From positions 62,001 through 126,000 of the forward strand of contig NZ_NWUW01000006.1 of assembly GCF_002746455.1 (NCBI RefSeq): DNA of 64,000 nt. Direction: 5' to 3'. The translations under genes were made by a program, and so were the position numbers. Of this stretch, positions 45,373 to 54,776 are shown piece after piece (positions within the stretch are counted from its first letter, which is position 1; each line of letters starts with the position of its first letter). The DNA is from Bacillus fungorum. Lineage in GTDB: Bacteria; Bacillota; Bacilli; Bacillales; Bacillaceae_G. The notes below the pieces were generated by a model, which saw only the letters and a list, made by a program, of their open reading frames with translations, was not told the origin of the DNA and searched no databases.

Positions 45373-47310
45373 ATGGCAGATGTAGTTAAAATTACTTTCC
45401 CTGATGGAGCTGTGAAGGAGTTTCCAAAAGGCGTAACAACTGAAGAAATCGCAGCTTCTATTAGCCCAGGCTTAAAGAAAAAAGCTGTAGCTGGAAAATT
45501 AAACGATGAGATGATCGATCTTGTTACACCAATCGAAGAAGATGGTGCAGTTTCTATCATTACATTAGATTCTGAAGATGGCTTATACATTTTACGCCAT
45601 TCAACAGCTCACCTATTAGCACAAGCATTAAAACGTTTATATAAAGATGTTAAGCTTGAGCTTGGCATTGGTCCAGTAATCGAAAATGGCTTCTACTACG
45701 ATATCGATATGGAAGAAGCAATTACAGTTGAAGACTTCAAGAAAATCGAAAAAGAAATGCAAAAAATTGTGAACGAGAACTTAGAAATCGTTCGTCATGA
45801 AGTACCACGTGCAGAAGCACTTCGTCGCTTTGAAGAAATCGGCGATGAGTTAAAATTAGATTTAATTAACGATCTTCCAGAAGATGCAGTTATTTCAATC
45901 TATGAGCAAGGCGAATTCTTCGATCTTTGCCGTGGTGTCCACCTTCCATCTACAGGGAAAATTAAAGTATTTAAATTATTAAGTGTTGCGGGTGCTTACT
46001 GGCGTGGCGATAGCAATAATAAAATGCTACAACGTATTTACGGTACTGCATTCGTTAAGAAAGCAGAATTAGATGAGCACTTACGTATGCTTGAAGAAGC
46101 GAAAGAGCGCGATCACCGTAAATTAGGTAAAGAATTAAAACTATTTACTAATAGCCAAAAAGTAGGACAAGGTTTACCACTTTGGTTACCAAAAGGTGCA
46201 ACAATCCGCCGCATTATCGAGCGTTACATCGTTGATAAAGAAGCAAGCTTAGGCTATGATCACGTATACACTCCAGTACTAGGAAGCAGAGAGCTTTATG
46301 AAACTTCTGGTCACTGGAATCACTACCGTGATGGTATGTTCCCGTCAATGGAAATGGATAATGAAGAGTTAGTTCTTCGTCCAATGAACTGCCCTCACCA
46401 CATGATGGTTTATAAAAATGATATTCACAGCTACCGTGAATTACCAATCCGTATTGCGGAACTTGGAACAATGCACCGCTACGAAATGTCAGGTGCGTTA
46501 TCTGGATTACAACGTGTACGCGGAATGACTTTAAACGATGCGCACATTTTCGTTCGCCCAGATCAAATTAAAGAAGAGTTAAAACGTGTTGTAAACTTAA
46601 CTCTAGAAGTGTACAAAGATTTCGGTTTAGAGAACTATTCATTCCGTCTATCTTATCGCGACCCAGCAGATACTAAAAAGTACTATGCTGATGATGAGAT
46701 GTGGGAAAAAGCACAAGGTATGTTAAAAGAAGCTATGGATGAAATGGGTCTTGATTACTATGAAGCTGAAGGTGAAGCGGCATTCTACGGTCCAAAACTT
46801 GACGTTCAAGTTCGTACTGCTCTTGGAAAAGACGAAACACTTTCAACTGTACAATTAGACTTCTTACTTCCAGAACGCTTTGAATTAGCTTACGTTGGTG
46901 AAGACGGTAAACAACACCGTCCAGTTGTAATTCACCGTGGTGTTGTATCAACTATGGAACGTTTCGTAGCCTTCTTAATTGAAGAATACAAAGGTGCATT
47001 CCCAACTTGGTTAGCTCCAGTTCAAGCACAAGTAATTCCAGTTTCTCCGCAAGTACATTTAGACTATGCGAAGAAAGTACAAGACGAATTGCGCCGTGCT
47101 GGTATCCGTGTTGAATTAGATACTCGTGAAGAGAAAATTGGTTACAAAATTCGTGAAGCACAAATGCAAAAAATTCCGTACATGCTTGTAGTAGGTGACA
47201 ATGAAGTAACTGAAAACGGCGTAAACGTACGTAAATACGGTGAACAAAAATCAGAAACAATCGCATTAGATGCTTTTGTTGATATGATTAAAGTAGAAGG
47301 AAAACGATAA
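45373..47310 (+). CDS. thrS: Threonyl-tRNA synthetase
   Basis: 645 residues, close to B. subtilis ThrS. A TGS domain (about 1-65) is followed by the editing domain with HSTAHLLAQ (about 73-81), the class II catalytic core with RPMNCPHHM (about 336-344) including the zinc-binding Cys, and the C-terminal anticodon-binding domain (about 540-640). It charges tRNA-Thr. ATG 45373 is chosen with GAGGAGTG upstream; GTG 45370 is the alternative. Controlled by the T-box leader. Confidence 0.96.
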   Translation: MADVVKITFPDGAVKEFPKGVTTEEIAASISPGLKKKAVAGKLNDEMIDLVTPIEEDGAVSIITLDSEDGLYILRHSTAHLLAQALKRLYKDVKLELGIGPVIENGFYYDIDMEEAITVEDFKKIEKEMQKIVNENLEIVRHEVPRAEALRRFEEIGDELKLDLINDLPEDAVISIYEQGEFFDLCRGVHLPSTGKIKVFKLLSVAGAYWRGDSNNKMLQRIYGTAFVKKAELDEHLRMLEEAKERDHRKLGKELKLFTNSQKVGQGLPLWLPKGATIRRIIERYIVDKEASLGYDHVYTPVLGSRELYETSGHWNHYRDGMFPSMEMDNEELVLRPMNCPHHMMVYKNDIHSYRELPIRIAELGTMHRYEMSGALSGLQRVRGMTLNDAHIFVRPDQIKEELKRVVNLTLEVYKDFGLENYSFRLSYRDPADTKKYYADDEMWEKAQGMLKEAMDEMGLDYYEAEGEAAFYGPKLDVQVRTALGKDETLSTVQLDFLLPERFELAYVGEDGKQHRPVVIHRGVVSTMERFVAFLIEEYKGAFPTWLAPVQAQVIPVSPQVHLDYAKKVQDELRRAGIRVELDTREEKIGYKIREAQMQKIPYMLVVGDNEVTENGVNVRKYGEQKSETIALDAFVDMIKVEGKR

Positions 47311-47316
47311 GAAATT

Positions 47317-47339
47317 GCCGCGGTATACCGCGGCTTTTC
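47317..47339 (+). terminator. Terminator after thrS
   Basis: GCCGCGG/CCGCGGC with a TATA loop and T4 tail. Confidence 0.88.
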
Positions 47340-47464
47340 TATGTAATATAAGTGAGAAAAATTAGAAAAAATAACCATGTAACACTTATCATAAAAAAGT
47401 ATTGCAAGTATGTTAGTTGTTTGTTACAATATTTCTTGTTGTTAGTAAAACACATAGCGTCTTC

Positions 47465-47493
47465 TTGACAGACGTCATGTCCTATGATAAACT
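47465..47493 (+). promoter_or_regulatory. Promoter of the infC-rpmI-rplT operon
   Basis: Consensus -35 TTGACA (47465-47470), a 17-base spacer and TAAACT (47488-47493). It is followed by a leader of about 190 bases. Confidence 0.7.
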
Positions 47494-47499
47494 CATCAA

Positions 47500-47691
47500 G
47501 GATAATAGAATATTGTTTTGTGGAACAAGTAGAAGCACCCGCTTCTCACCTGATGGACGCATTCGCAGTTTACAGGTAAATGTATTTCTTACTTAAGATT
47601 TTACAAGTGTGGGTGTCGTATGCCCGCACTTTTTTTGTCGGGTTCTATGACTACAAACTATGTTCTGAGAAAACCTTGGAGGTGGCTTACT
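47500..47691 (+). promoter_or_regulatory. L20-type autoregulatory leader with attenuator
   Basis: The long leader ends in an intrinsic terminator AGTGTGGG/CCCGCACT plus T7 (47606-47637), 55 bases before infC. In B. subtilis, ribosomal protein L20 binds the corresponding leader and promotes termination. The arrangement and spacing here are the same. I did not fold the L20 site in detail. Confidence 0.75.
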
Positions 47692-48207
47692 ATTAGCAAG
47701 GATATGATGATTAACGAGCAAATTCGTGCACGTGAAGTACGTTTAGTTGGTGCAAATGGCGATCAACTTGGAATCAAGTCTCGTAATGATGCTTTAGACT
47801 TAGCTGCAAATCTTAATCTTGATTTAGTATTAGTTGCTCCAAATGCGAAACCGCCAGTATGCCGCATTATGGACTACGGTAAATTCCGCTTTGAGCAACA
47901 GAAGAAAGAAAAAGAGCAGCGCAAAAATCAAAAAGTAATTAGCATGAAAGAAGTTCGTTTAAGTCCAACAATTGATGAACACGACTTTAACACAAAACTT
48001 CGTAATGCTATCAAGTTTTTAGAGAAAGGCGACAAGGTTAAAGCGTCAATTCGCTTTAAAGGACGTGCCATTACTCATAAAGAAATCGGTCAACGTGTTT
48101 TAGATCGCTTCTCAGAAGCTTGTGCTGAAGTTAGCACAGTTGAATCTAAGCCTAAAATGGAAGGACGCAGTATGTTCTTAGTTTTAGCACCGAAAAACGA
48201 TAAGTAA
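47692..48207 (+). CDS. infC: Translation initiation factor IF-3 (AUU start)
   Basis: 171 residues: an N-terminal domain with [21 protein letters not shown] (about 6-26 as family pattern), a lysine-rich linker and the C-terminal domain. IF-3 prevents subunit joining and checks the start codon. The start is taken as ATT 47692, because GGAGGTGG (47678-47685) lies six bases before it and the product then begins ISKDMMI, as in Geobacillus IF-3. No ATG, GTG or TTG fits that site. AUU starts on infC allow IF-3 to limit its own synthesis. Confidence 0.93.
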   Translation: MSKDMMINEQIRAREVRLVGANGDQLGIKSRNDALDLAANLNLDLVLVAPNAKPPVCRIMDYGKFRFEQQKKEKEQRKNQKVISMKEVRLSPTIDEHDFNTKLRNAIKFLEKGDKVKASIRFKGRAITHKEIGQRVLDRFSEACAEVSTVESKPKMEGRSMFLVLAPKNDK

Positions 48208-48228
48208 TAGATAGAGGAGGAAATACCT

Positions 48229-48429
48229 ATGCCTAAACAAAAAACTCATCGCGGCGCTGCAAAGCGTTTCAAAAAGACTGGATCAGGTAAACTGAAACGT
48301 TCTCACGCTTACACAAGCCATTTATTCGCTAACAAATCTACAAAAGCTAAACGTAAACTACGTAAAGCTGGTGTAGTAAGCGCTGGTGACTTCAAACGCA
48401 TTCGTCAAATGCTTGACAATTTAAAATAA
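48229..48429 (+). CDS. rpmI: 50S ribosomal protein L35
   Basis: 66 residues, very basic. It begins [20 protein letters not shown], the L35 signature. AGAGGAGG precedes ATG 48229. Second gene of infC-rpmI-rplT, 21 bases after infC. Repressed together with rplT through the L20 leader, by analogy to B. subtilis. Confidence 0.97.
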
Positions 48430-48466
48430 GTTCGGCTGATATATAGAACAATTAGGAGGTAATATT

Positions 48467-48823
48467 ATGCCAAGAGTAAAAGGTGGTACAGTTACTCGTC
48501 AACGTCGTAAAAAAGTAATTAAATTAGCAAAAGGTTACTACGGTTCAAAAAATACATTATTCAAGGTTGCTAACCAACAGGTTATGAAATCTCTAATGTA
48601 TGCATTCCGTGACCGCCGTCAAAAGAAACGTGACTTCCGTAAATTATGGATTACACGTATCAACGCAGCAGCTCGTATGAATGGTCTTTCTTACAGCCGC
48701 TTAATGCACGGTCTTAAAAATGCTGGCATCGAAGTTAACCGCAAGATGCTTGCTGACTTAGCTGTTCATGACGAAAAAGCTTTCGCTGAATTAGCAACAG
48801 TTGCAAAAAACAACATTAACTAA
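48467..48823 (+). CDS. rplT: 50S ribosomal protein L20
   Basis: 118 residues, basic, with the L20 start MPRVKGG and the conserved YYGSKNTLF and RINAAAR segments. It binds 23S rRNA early in 50S assembly and represses its own operon by binding the leader. TTAGGAGGT precedes ATG 48467. Last gene of the operon, closed by a strong terminator. Confidence 0.97.
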
Positions 48824-48835
48824 TTAATTAGTTGA

Positions 48836-48867
48836 AACCTTAGAAGAATTTTCTTCTAAGGTTTTTT
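48836..48867 (+). terminator. Terminator after rplT
   Basis: 13-base arms AACCTTAGAAGAA/TTCTTCTAAGGTT with a two-base centre, followed by T6. Confidence 0.93.
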
Positions 48868-48948
48868 GTTTGTATGTAAAGAGAAATTCTAAATGATATG
48901 ACAAAAACAATATAAAAGCTATAGCAATATAGAAGAATATGTATATGA

Positions 48949-48975
48949 AGTCAGGAGAATCCTCCTGGCTTTTTT
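48949..48975 (+). terminator. Second terminator downstream of rplT
   Basis: Nine-pair stem AGTCAGGAG/CTCCTGGCT (one G-U) with a four-base loop and T6 tail. No gene is seen between it and the first terminator, so it may be a backup. Confidence 0.8.
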
Positions 48976-49061
48976 CAATTATACTCCTTTGGAAAGAAGA
49001 GTATCTTTCCTACCTGAAACGACACTGCTATAATGGAAAGATGATATGGAACTTTCATCGG

Positions 49062-49135
49062 ATAAAATAAAATTTTTATCAGTGGGCAATCTCTGAATAA
49101 TTATTAGTTATCACCAATCAGAGTGTACAATCTAA
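49062..49135 (-). repeat. Degenerate bcr1-type copy, reverse orientation, upstream of the dUTPase gene
   Basis: ATAAAATAAAATTTTTATCAGTGGG (49062-49086, in parts) aligns with the reverse complement of the bcr1 right end, and ATTATTAGTT (49099-49108) with the adjacent inner segment. The hairpin is eroded and the left half is barely detectable. Confidence 0.55.
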
Positions 49136-49288
49136 TCGTGATGATTGAAACGTATTTGTAAATTAAGGACAAGCTATTTTGTAAAGAGGTAAATGGCTGA
49201 CTTATTAATAAGAAACGAAAAATAATAATGAACTTTGAGATGAAACAACATTGTTGCGTAAAATGCGATGTTGGAGGAGGGCAATAGA

Positions 49289-49780
49289 ATGGACTTACTA
49301 CAACTATTTAAATTACAAAAAGAATTAGATGACCGTATTGCGAAAGAACATGACTTACAACCGAAAAAGTTGTTAAAAGAAAAAATGTTAGCTCTTCTTG
49401 TGGAAATTGGAGAACTTGCAAATGAAACACGTTGTTTTAAATATTGGAGCAACAAACCAGCATCAGAACGTGAAGTAATATTAGAAGAATACGTAGATGG
49501 TTTGCATTTTATTTTATCAATCGGAATTGATTTAGGTATTGATAAAAACTTCCTATTCTATAAGTGTGCACAGACGAATAAAACACAAGTAGAAATTTTC
49601 TTAGACACATATGCGAAGGTGATTCGTTTTACAGATCAACCATCTATTACGAACTATATTGAATTATTTACAAGCTATCTTCGACTTGGACAAGCACTTG
49701 AGTTTGAACAAGAAGAGATTGAAAAGGCATATTTAGATAAAAATGAAGTAAATCATCAGCGTCAAACACAAGGATACTAA
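49289..49780 (+). CDS. Dimeric all-alpha dUTP diphosphatase
   Basis: 163 residues of the MazG-like all-alpha NTP pyrophosphatase superfamily. The first metal motif is EIGELANE with the following KYW (about 35-48), and the second is EEYVDGLHF (about 68-76), giving the E-x2-E ... E-x2-D set. It hydrolyses dUTP to dUMP, protecting DNA from uracil. ATG 49289 is chosen for GGAGGAGGG upstream. A bcr1 remnant lies in the leader. It precedes ysdC, which has its own promoter. Confidence 0.87.
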   Translation: MDLLQLFKLQKELDDRIAKEHDLQPKKLLKEKMLALLVEIGELANETRCFKYWSNKPASEREVILEEYVDGLHFILSIGIDLGIDKNFLFYKCAQTNKTQVEIFLDTYAKVIRFTDQPSITNYIELFTSYLRLGQALEFEQEEIEKAYLDKNEVNHQRQTQGY

Positions 49781-49788
49781 GTTAATTT

Positions 49789-49817
49789 TTGAATATTTCA
49801 ATTTCATTTTGTATAAT
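49789..49817 (+). promoter_or_regulatory. Promoter of ysdC
   Basis: TTGAAT (49789-49794), a 17-base spacer and TATAAT (49812-49817), 33 bases before the start codon. Confidence 0.75.
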
Positions 49818-49849
49818 GAAGTGACTGAAGAAAAAGGAGGGTGTTGGCA

Positions 49850-50935
49850 ATGACAAAATTAGACGAGACATTGACAATGCTAAAAGAATTAACAGATGCA
49901 CGTGGTATTGCGGGTAACGAGCGTGAACCACGTGAAGTAATGAAGAAATATATTGAGCCGTTTGCGGACGAACTTTCTACTGATAATTTAGGAAGTTTAG
50001 TTGCGAAAAAAGTAGGGGAAGAAAACGGCCCGAAAATTATGGTTGCAGGTCATTTAGATGAAGTTGGCTTTATGATTACGCAAATTGATGACAAAGGTTT
50101 CCTTCGTTTCCAAACAGTTGGTGGCTGGTGGTCACAAGTTATGCTTGCGCAGCGCGTGACAATTGTAACGCGTAAAGGAGATGTAACAGGTGTAATCGGT
50201 TCAAAACCACCTCATATCTTACCTCCAGAAGCGCGTAAAAAGCCAGTTGAAATTAAAGACATGTTCATCGATATTGGTGCTTCTAGCCAAGAAGAAGCAA
50301 TGGAGTGGGGCATACGACCAGGAGATCAAGTTGTACCTTATTTTGAATTCCAAGTGATGAAGAATGAGAAAATGTTACTTGCAAAAGCATGGGATAACCG
50401 AATTGGTTGTGCAATTGCAATTGACGTATTAAAACAATTAAAAGATGAAAAGCATCCAAACGTTGTATATGGCGTAGGGACTGTACAAGAAGAAGTCGGT
50501 CTTCGTGGTGCGAAAACATCTGCAAACTATATTAAACCAGATATCGCATTCGCAGTAGATGTTGGTATCGCTGGTGACACACCTGGTGTAACTTCAAAAG
50601 AAGCGCAAAGTAAAATGGGTGATGGACCACAGATCATTTTATATGATGCTTCTGTTATTGGGCATACAGGTTTACGTGACTTTGTAGTTGATGTTGCTGA
50701 TGAATTACAAATTCCATACCAATATGATTCAGTAGCGGGCGGTGGAACGGATGCAGGTGCAATTCATATCGCTGTAAATGGTATTCCGTCTATGGCAATT
50801 ACGATTGCAACGCGTTACATTCATTCTCATGCGGCAATGTTACACCGTGATGACTATGAAAATGCAGTGAAGTTAATTGTGGAAGTTATTAAACGTCTTG
50901 ATAAAGAGGCTGTACATAACATTACATTTAATTAA
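49850..50935 (+). CDS. ysdC: M42 family aminopeptidase YsdC
   Basis: 361 residues of the M42 glutamyl-aminopeptidase/tetrahedral peptidase family. Metal ligands and catalytic residues are visible: GHLDEVGFM (about 66-74), KAWDNRIGC (about 180-188), [10 protein letters not shown] (about 212-221), DVGIAGD and [11 protein letters not shown] (about 324-334). It trims peptides in the cytosol as a large complex. ATG 49850 follows AAAGGAGGGTG. The name follows B. subtilis ysdC, located near rplT there. Confidence 0.9.
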   Translation: MTKLDETLTMLKELTDARGIAGNEREPREVMKKYIEPFADELSTDNLGSLVAKKVGEENGPKIMVAGHLDEVGFMITQIDDKGFLRFQTVGGWWSQVMLAQRVTIVTRKGDVTGVIGSKPPHILPPEARKKPVEIKDMFIDIGASSQEEAMEWGIRPGDQVVPYFEFQVMKNEKMLLAKAWDNRIGCAIAIDVLKQLKDEKHPNVVYGVGTVQEEVGLRGAKTSANYIKPDIAFAVDVGIAGDTPGVTSKEAQSKMGDGPQIILYDASVIGHTGLRDFVVDVADELQIPYQYDSVAGGGTDAGAIHIAVNGIPSMAITIATRYIHSHAAMLHRDDYENAVKLIVEVIKRLDKEAVHNITFN

Positions 50936-50942
50936 TAGAAAA

Positions 50943-50976
50943 AGCGAAGGAGAGGAGCCTCTCCTTCGCTTTTTTA
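50943..50976. terminator. Terminator between ysdC and the TetR gene
   Basis: AGCGAAGGAGAGG/CCTCTCCTTCGCT with a two-base loop and T6; it serves converging transcription. Confidence 0.92.
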
Positions 50977-50979
50977 TGT

Positions 50980-51597
50980 TTAAAAAGGTCGTTCTAAACC
51001 AGCTGCAGTATGAGCCCCTAAAATTATTAAACGAGTTAATTGCATGGCCATAAAATGCGGGGTATATATCATTCCTCTTTTTAGCCATGACATAATTATG
51101 CCGAGGTGGGCACCAGTAACATAACTAATGAGAATATCACGTGGAACCATTAGTTTTTCATCGTTAGGTTGTGAAATAGAGAGGCTTAATGTTAAATGTG
51201 TTTGAATTGCTTTCATCATCTTATACGTATAGTTTCCGGCAGCTTTATCACCAAGCATGACGTTATAGAAGTTCGCGTTTTCTGCGATATGTTCAAATAA
51301 AGCTAAGAAATTTGGGTGTGGTGAATCAAATGCAAGTTGAAAATCTTCTTTATTTCTATTTTTCGGTTTAATAACTTCTGTTAGCTTCTCTAACATTTCC
51401 TCAATGCTTTTATCTAATAAGTCATATTTATCGTGGTAATGGCTATAAAACGTAGCACGATTTACAGGAGCACGTTCTGCAATATGTTGAACAGTTACAT
51501 TTTCAAACCCTTTTTCGCCTACTAAAGCGACAAAAGCATCCTGTATGAGTTGTCTCGTCCGTTTTACACGTGGATCATTTGTATTTTTAATAGACAT
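50980..51597 (-). CDS. TetR/AcrR family transcriptional regulator
   Basis: 205 residues. The N-terminal helix-turn-helix (about 14-60) contains VTVQHIAERAPVNRATFYSHY, and the all-helical C-terminal ligand domain looks like the TetR_C_8 group. It is divergent from an EmrA/EmrB-like efflux pair and separated by strong palindromes (51627-51662 and 51831-51860), so it very probably represses the pump and itself until a drug-like ligand binds. GAGGGG precedes the ATG on the minus strand. Confidence 0.88.
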   Translation of the reverse strand: MSIKNTNDPRVKRTRQLIQDAFVALVGEKGFENVTVQHIAERAPVNRATFYSHYHDKYDLLDKSIEEMLEKLTEVIKPKNRNKEDFQLAFDSPHPNFLALFEHIAENANFYNVMLGDKAAGNYTYKMMKAIQTHLTLSLSISQPNDEKLMVPRDILISYVTGAHLGIIMSWLKRGMIYTPHFMAMQLTRLIILGAHTAAGLERPF

Positions 51598-51626
51598 TTT
51601 TATTTCCCCTCGTTTAATTTTCTATA

Positions 51627-51662
51627 CTTAAACAACATATTGGTATTATATTGTTGTTTAAG
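51627..51662. promoter_or_regulatory. Large palindrome near the TetR gene start, probable operator
   Basis: CTTAAACAACA (51627-51637) and TGTTGTTTAAG (51652-51662), perfect 11-bp arms with a 14-base centre, 30 bases upstream of the TetR start. Likely an autoregulatory operator. Confidence 0.65.
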
Positions 51663-51687
51663 CGACATTTCATACGTAAATTGTCGG

Positions 51688-51799
51688 TTGTAGATTTAAA
51701 ATAATTATTTATAATTATAAACGATAGTCCTTCAGAAATCAGCACCGCTCGCAGGTAGATAAATTTCGATTTACACCGCAGATGGTGTGATTTTTTTGT
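51688..51799 (+). promoter_or_regulatory. Promoter and early terminator in the efflux operon leader
   Basis: TTGTAG (51688-51693), 16 bases, TATAAT (51710-51715). About 60 bases after the expected start, the hairpin ACACC/GGTGT (51773-51788) is followed by T7. It could make a short leader RNA or attenuate the efflux genes. Confidence 0.45.
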
Positions 51800-51830
51800 T
51801 TAAAGGTTAATATAATTAACAATTAAATAG

Positions 51831-51860
51831 TCTAAACAATAAGGACGTAAATAGTTTAGA
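51831..51860. promoter_or_regulatory. Inverted repeat before the EmrA-like gene
   Basis: TCTAAAC (51831-51837) and GTTTAGA (51854-51860) with near-matching inner bases. The half-site TAAACAA is shared with the palindrome at 51627-51662, so both may bind the TetR protein. Confidence 0.55.
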
Positions 51861-51894
51861 AAAAAATTATATGCGATATAAGGAGAGGAATGCA

Positions 51895-52548
51895 ATGAAT
51901 CAGTTTCGAAGAATGGTGATTATCAACATTATCACATTAATTGTACTAGTTGGCGGTGGTATTGGCGGTTATTACTATTACAATCAAGCGGAAAATTACT
52001 TAAAAACAGACAATGCAAAAATTGATGGAAAGGTAATTCCGATTGCATCACCAGTAGCAGGTAAATTAACTGACTGGAAAGCTGAAGTAGGTAAGAACTA
52101 CAACGAGAATGATAAATTAGGTGCTGTCACTGTAGCAGCAGCTAATGGAGAACAAACAGTAGATGTAACAATTCCGCAAAATGCAACAGTTGTACAATCA
52201 AATGCAACGACAAATGCTTTCGTTGGAGCAGGTAGCCCGATTGCTTACGCATTTGATATGAACAATTTATGGGTAACAGCAAACATTGAAGAAACAGATG
52301 TTGACGATGTTCAAAAAGGTCAAGATGTAGATGTGTATGTAGATGCATACCCAGATACAACGTTAACAGGAAAAGTAGAACAAGTTGGCTTAACAACAGC
52401 GAACACATTCTCTATGTTGCCATCAAGCAACGCAACAGCGAACTATACGAAAGTAACACAAGTAGTACCAGTTAAAATTTCTTTAGATCATAGCAAATCA
52501 GTAAATATTGTTCCTGGCATGAATGTGACAGTTCGTATTCATAAGTAA
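51895..52548 (+). CDS. HlyD/EmrA-type efflux adaptor
   Basis: 217 residues. One N-terminal membrane helix (about 8-30) is followed by a biotinyl-lipoyl-like fold starting TDNAKIDGKVIPIASPVAGKL in the family pattern (about 39-59), and a beta-barrel domain (about 115-215). The long coiled-coil hairpin of Gram-negative EmrA is absent, as in other Firmicute versions. It should pair with the MFS pump that begins 12 bases later. AAGGAGAGG precedes ATG 51895. Confidence 0.88.
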   Translation: MNQFRRMVIINIITLIVLVGGGIGGYYYYNQAENYLKTDNAKIDGKVIPIASPVAGKLTDWKAEVGKNYNENDKLGAVTVAAANGEQTVDVTIPQNATVVQSNATTNAFVGAGSPIAYAFDMNNLWVTANIEETDVDDVQKGQDVDVYVDAYPDTTLTGKVEQVGLTTANTFSMLPSSNATANYTKVTQVVPVKISLDHSKSVNIVPGMNVTVRIHK

Positions 52549-52560
52549 GGGGGAGATGAG

Positions 52561-54360
52561 ATGTCCTCAATCGTAATTGCAGGATATGCACTATTTTGTA
52601 TAATCGTCTTCTTCCTTGTAAATCGTCTTTTACGAAAGAAAAAAACGAAAATGGGAGAAGAACAAGTCCCAGCCGTAAGTAAAATAGAAGTAAGTAAAGT
52701 TGAAACAGAAGAGAAAGAAATTGAACGAAAGCAAGAATCGGAAATTTCTAATGTGGTTGAGTTAGAAACAGGAAAGCAAGAAGGAGTAAAACAAGAAAAA
52801 GAAGTGCCGAAAAAACAAACGTCTATGCCTATAGAGAATGTGAACGTAAAAGCAGTTGTAGCTGTATTAATTCTCGGCATGTTCGTTTCTATTTTAAACC
52901 AAACAATCATTAACGTTGCATTGCCTCCGTTAATGAATGAATTTAATGTATCAACTTCAACAGCACAATGGTTAATTACAGGTTTCATGCTTGTAAATGG
53001 TATTTTAGTACCGATTAGTGCCTTTTTAGTTTCACGATTTACGTATCGTAAATTATTCATAGCAGCAATGTTATTCTTCACGGTAGGATCTATCATTTGT
53101 GCTACTTCGGGAAACTTTACAATGATGATGACGGGCCGCGTTATTCAAGCGGTTGGTGCGGGTATTTTAATGCCGGTTGGTATGAATATCTTCATGACAT
53201 TATTCCCGCCTCATAAGCGCGGAGCAGCGATGGGATTACTAGGTGTAGCGATGATTTTAGCACCAGCCATCGGACCAACTGTAACAGGTTGGGTGATTGA
53301 AAACTATAGCTGGAACTTAATGTTCTATGCGATGTTTATTATCGGTTTAATTATTACGTTCCTCTCTTTAAAATTCTTTACACTAGCTCAGCCGGTGTCT
53401 AAAACGAAATTAGATATATTCGGTGTGGTTAGTTCAAGTATTGGACTAGGAAGCTTATTGTACGGATTTAGTGAAGCTGGAAATAATAGTTGGACTAGTG
53501 CAGAAGTCATTATTTCACTTGTTATCGGTGTAATTGGTTTAGCGTTATTTATTTGGAGAGAATTAACAACGGACAATAAAATGCTTGATTTACAAGTATT
53601 TAAATATCCAGTATTTACTTTCACTTTAGTAATTAACGCAATCGTTACGATGGCATTATTCGGAGGTATGTTATTGCTTCCGGTATATTTGCAAAACATT
53701 CGTGGCTTCACGCCAATTGAATCTGGTTTACTACTACTTCCAGGATCATTAATTATGGGGATCATGGGACCAGTAGCGGGTAAATTATTCGATAAATATG
53801 GCATTCGTCCATTAGCGATAATTGGATTGGCAATTACGACGTATGCGACATATGAATTTACAAAGTTATCAATGGATACACCATATAGCGTTATTATGAC
53901 GGATTATATTATACGTTCAATTGGTATGTCATTCATTATGATGCCAATTATGACAGCTGGTATGAACGCACTGCCGATGAAATTAATTTCTCACGGTACA
54001 GCAACGCAAAATACGTCAAGACAAGTAGCGGGTTCAATCGGAACAGCGATTTTAATCACACTTATGACGCAACAAACAACTGCTCACGTAGCAGATTATG
54101 GAAACATGCTAACAACATCAAATCCAATTTTAGTTGATAAAGTGCACGGCATGGGTCAAAGTTTAGCGGCCTTAGCTGGATCAGCGCAAGCAGGAGATGC
54201 GATGAGCACGCAACTATTATATGGCCAAATTTCAAAGCTATCTGCAATTAACGGTATTAACGATGCCTTCTTAATTGCGACGATACTTGCAGGGATTGCT
54301 TGGGTGTTATCGTTCTTCTTACCATCAGGCAATAAAGCAAATAAAAAAGCAGGGAATTAA
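52561..54360 (+). CDS. DHA2 family MFS drug exporter (EmrB/QacA type) with N-terminal extension
   Basis: 599 residues. The core from about residue 95 has 14 predicted membrane helices with the DHA2 pattern LNQTIINVALP (motif D1-like) and GAGILMPVG. Before it lies an unusual N-terminal piece: one membrane helix (about 3-22) and a charged Glu/Lys linker to about 90. It exports drugs by proton antiport together with the adaptor upstream. GGGGGAGATG precedes ATG 52561. A terminator starts in its last codons. Confidence 0.9.
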   Translation: MSSIVIAGYALFCIIVFFLVNRLLRKKKTKMGEEQVPAVSKIEVSKVETEEKEIERKQESEISNVVELETGKQEGVKQEKEVPKKQTSMPIENVNVKAVVAVLILGMFVSILNQTIINVALPPLMNEFNVSTSTAQWLITGFMLVNGILVPISAFLVSRFTYRKLFIAAMLFFTVGSIICATSGNFTMMMTGRVIQAVGAGILMPVGMNIFMTLFPPHKRGAAMGLLGVAMILAPAIGPTVTGWVIENYSWNLMFYAMFIIGLIITFLSLKFFTLAQPVSKTKLDIFGVVSSSIGLGSLLYGFSEAGNNSWTSAEVIISLVIGVIGLALFIWRELTTDNKMLDLQVFKYPVFTFTLVINAIVTMALFGGMLLLPVYLQNIRGFTPIESGLLLLPGSLIMGIMGPVAGKLFDKYGIRPLAIIGLAITTYATYEFTKLSMDTPYSVIMTDYIIRSIGMSFIMMPIMTAGMNALPMKLISHGTATQNTSRQVAGSIGTAILITLMTQQTTAHVADYGNMLTTSNPILVDKVHGMGQSLAALAGSAQAGDAMSTQLLYGQISKLSAINGINDAFLIATILAGIAWVLSFFLPSGNKANKKAGN

Positions 54361-54377
54361 TTTCCCTGCTTTTTTGT
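54349..54377 (+). terminator. Terminator after the MFS gene
   Basis: GCAGGGAA/TTCCCTGC around TTAA(T), followed by T6; the left arm lies in the final codons. Confidence 0.9.
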
Positions 54378-54381
54378 CTTT

Positions 54382-54738
54382 TTAAAGAGTGAGATATAAA
54401 AAATGATAACCAGTTACGGAGCACAGCCCTGTTATAAACAAAATCGTCCCCATAGAACGAATATTCGATATGTGTCTTCCGCTTATAATAGCTAATAGTC
54501 CAGCTAAAGAGAAGAAACTCCAATATAAAGTCCCTGAAATTGGAACCATCTCCTCTAAGCCTATTCCATAACCTATACAAATGATAGGAACAACGATAAG
54601 AGATATGCTAATTAAGCCAGCTATAATAGTAAGTGATTTACGACATTTAATACCAGCAATAATTAAAAAAATGCCAACGATAAATTCACATAACATCAAA
54701 GTAAGAGCTAAAATCATCCAAGTTAATATTCCGAACAC
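54382..54738 (-). CDS. Four-helix membrane protein, tandem paralog A
   Basis: 118 residues with four predicted membrane helices. It shares a pattern with the upstream gene at 54777-55148: a first helix, IKCRKSL-type basic turn, then PIS.TLYW.FFSL.GLLA..SG in the third helix. The two are clearly duplicates. The start is GTG 54738 with GGAGGT upstream. No known family is recognised. Located downstream of the CPBP genes on the same strand. Confidence 0.68.
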   Translation of the reverse strand: MFGILTWMILALTLMLCEFIVGIFLIIAGIKCRKSLTIIAGLISISLIVVPIICIGYGIGLEEMVPISGTLYWSFFSLAGLLAIISGRHISNIRSMGTILFITGLCSVTGYHFLYLTL

Positions 54739-54776
54739 TTCTGTATTACCTCCGATTTGTAGGTTTCTAAAAAATA

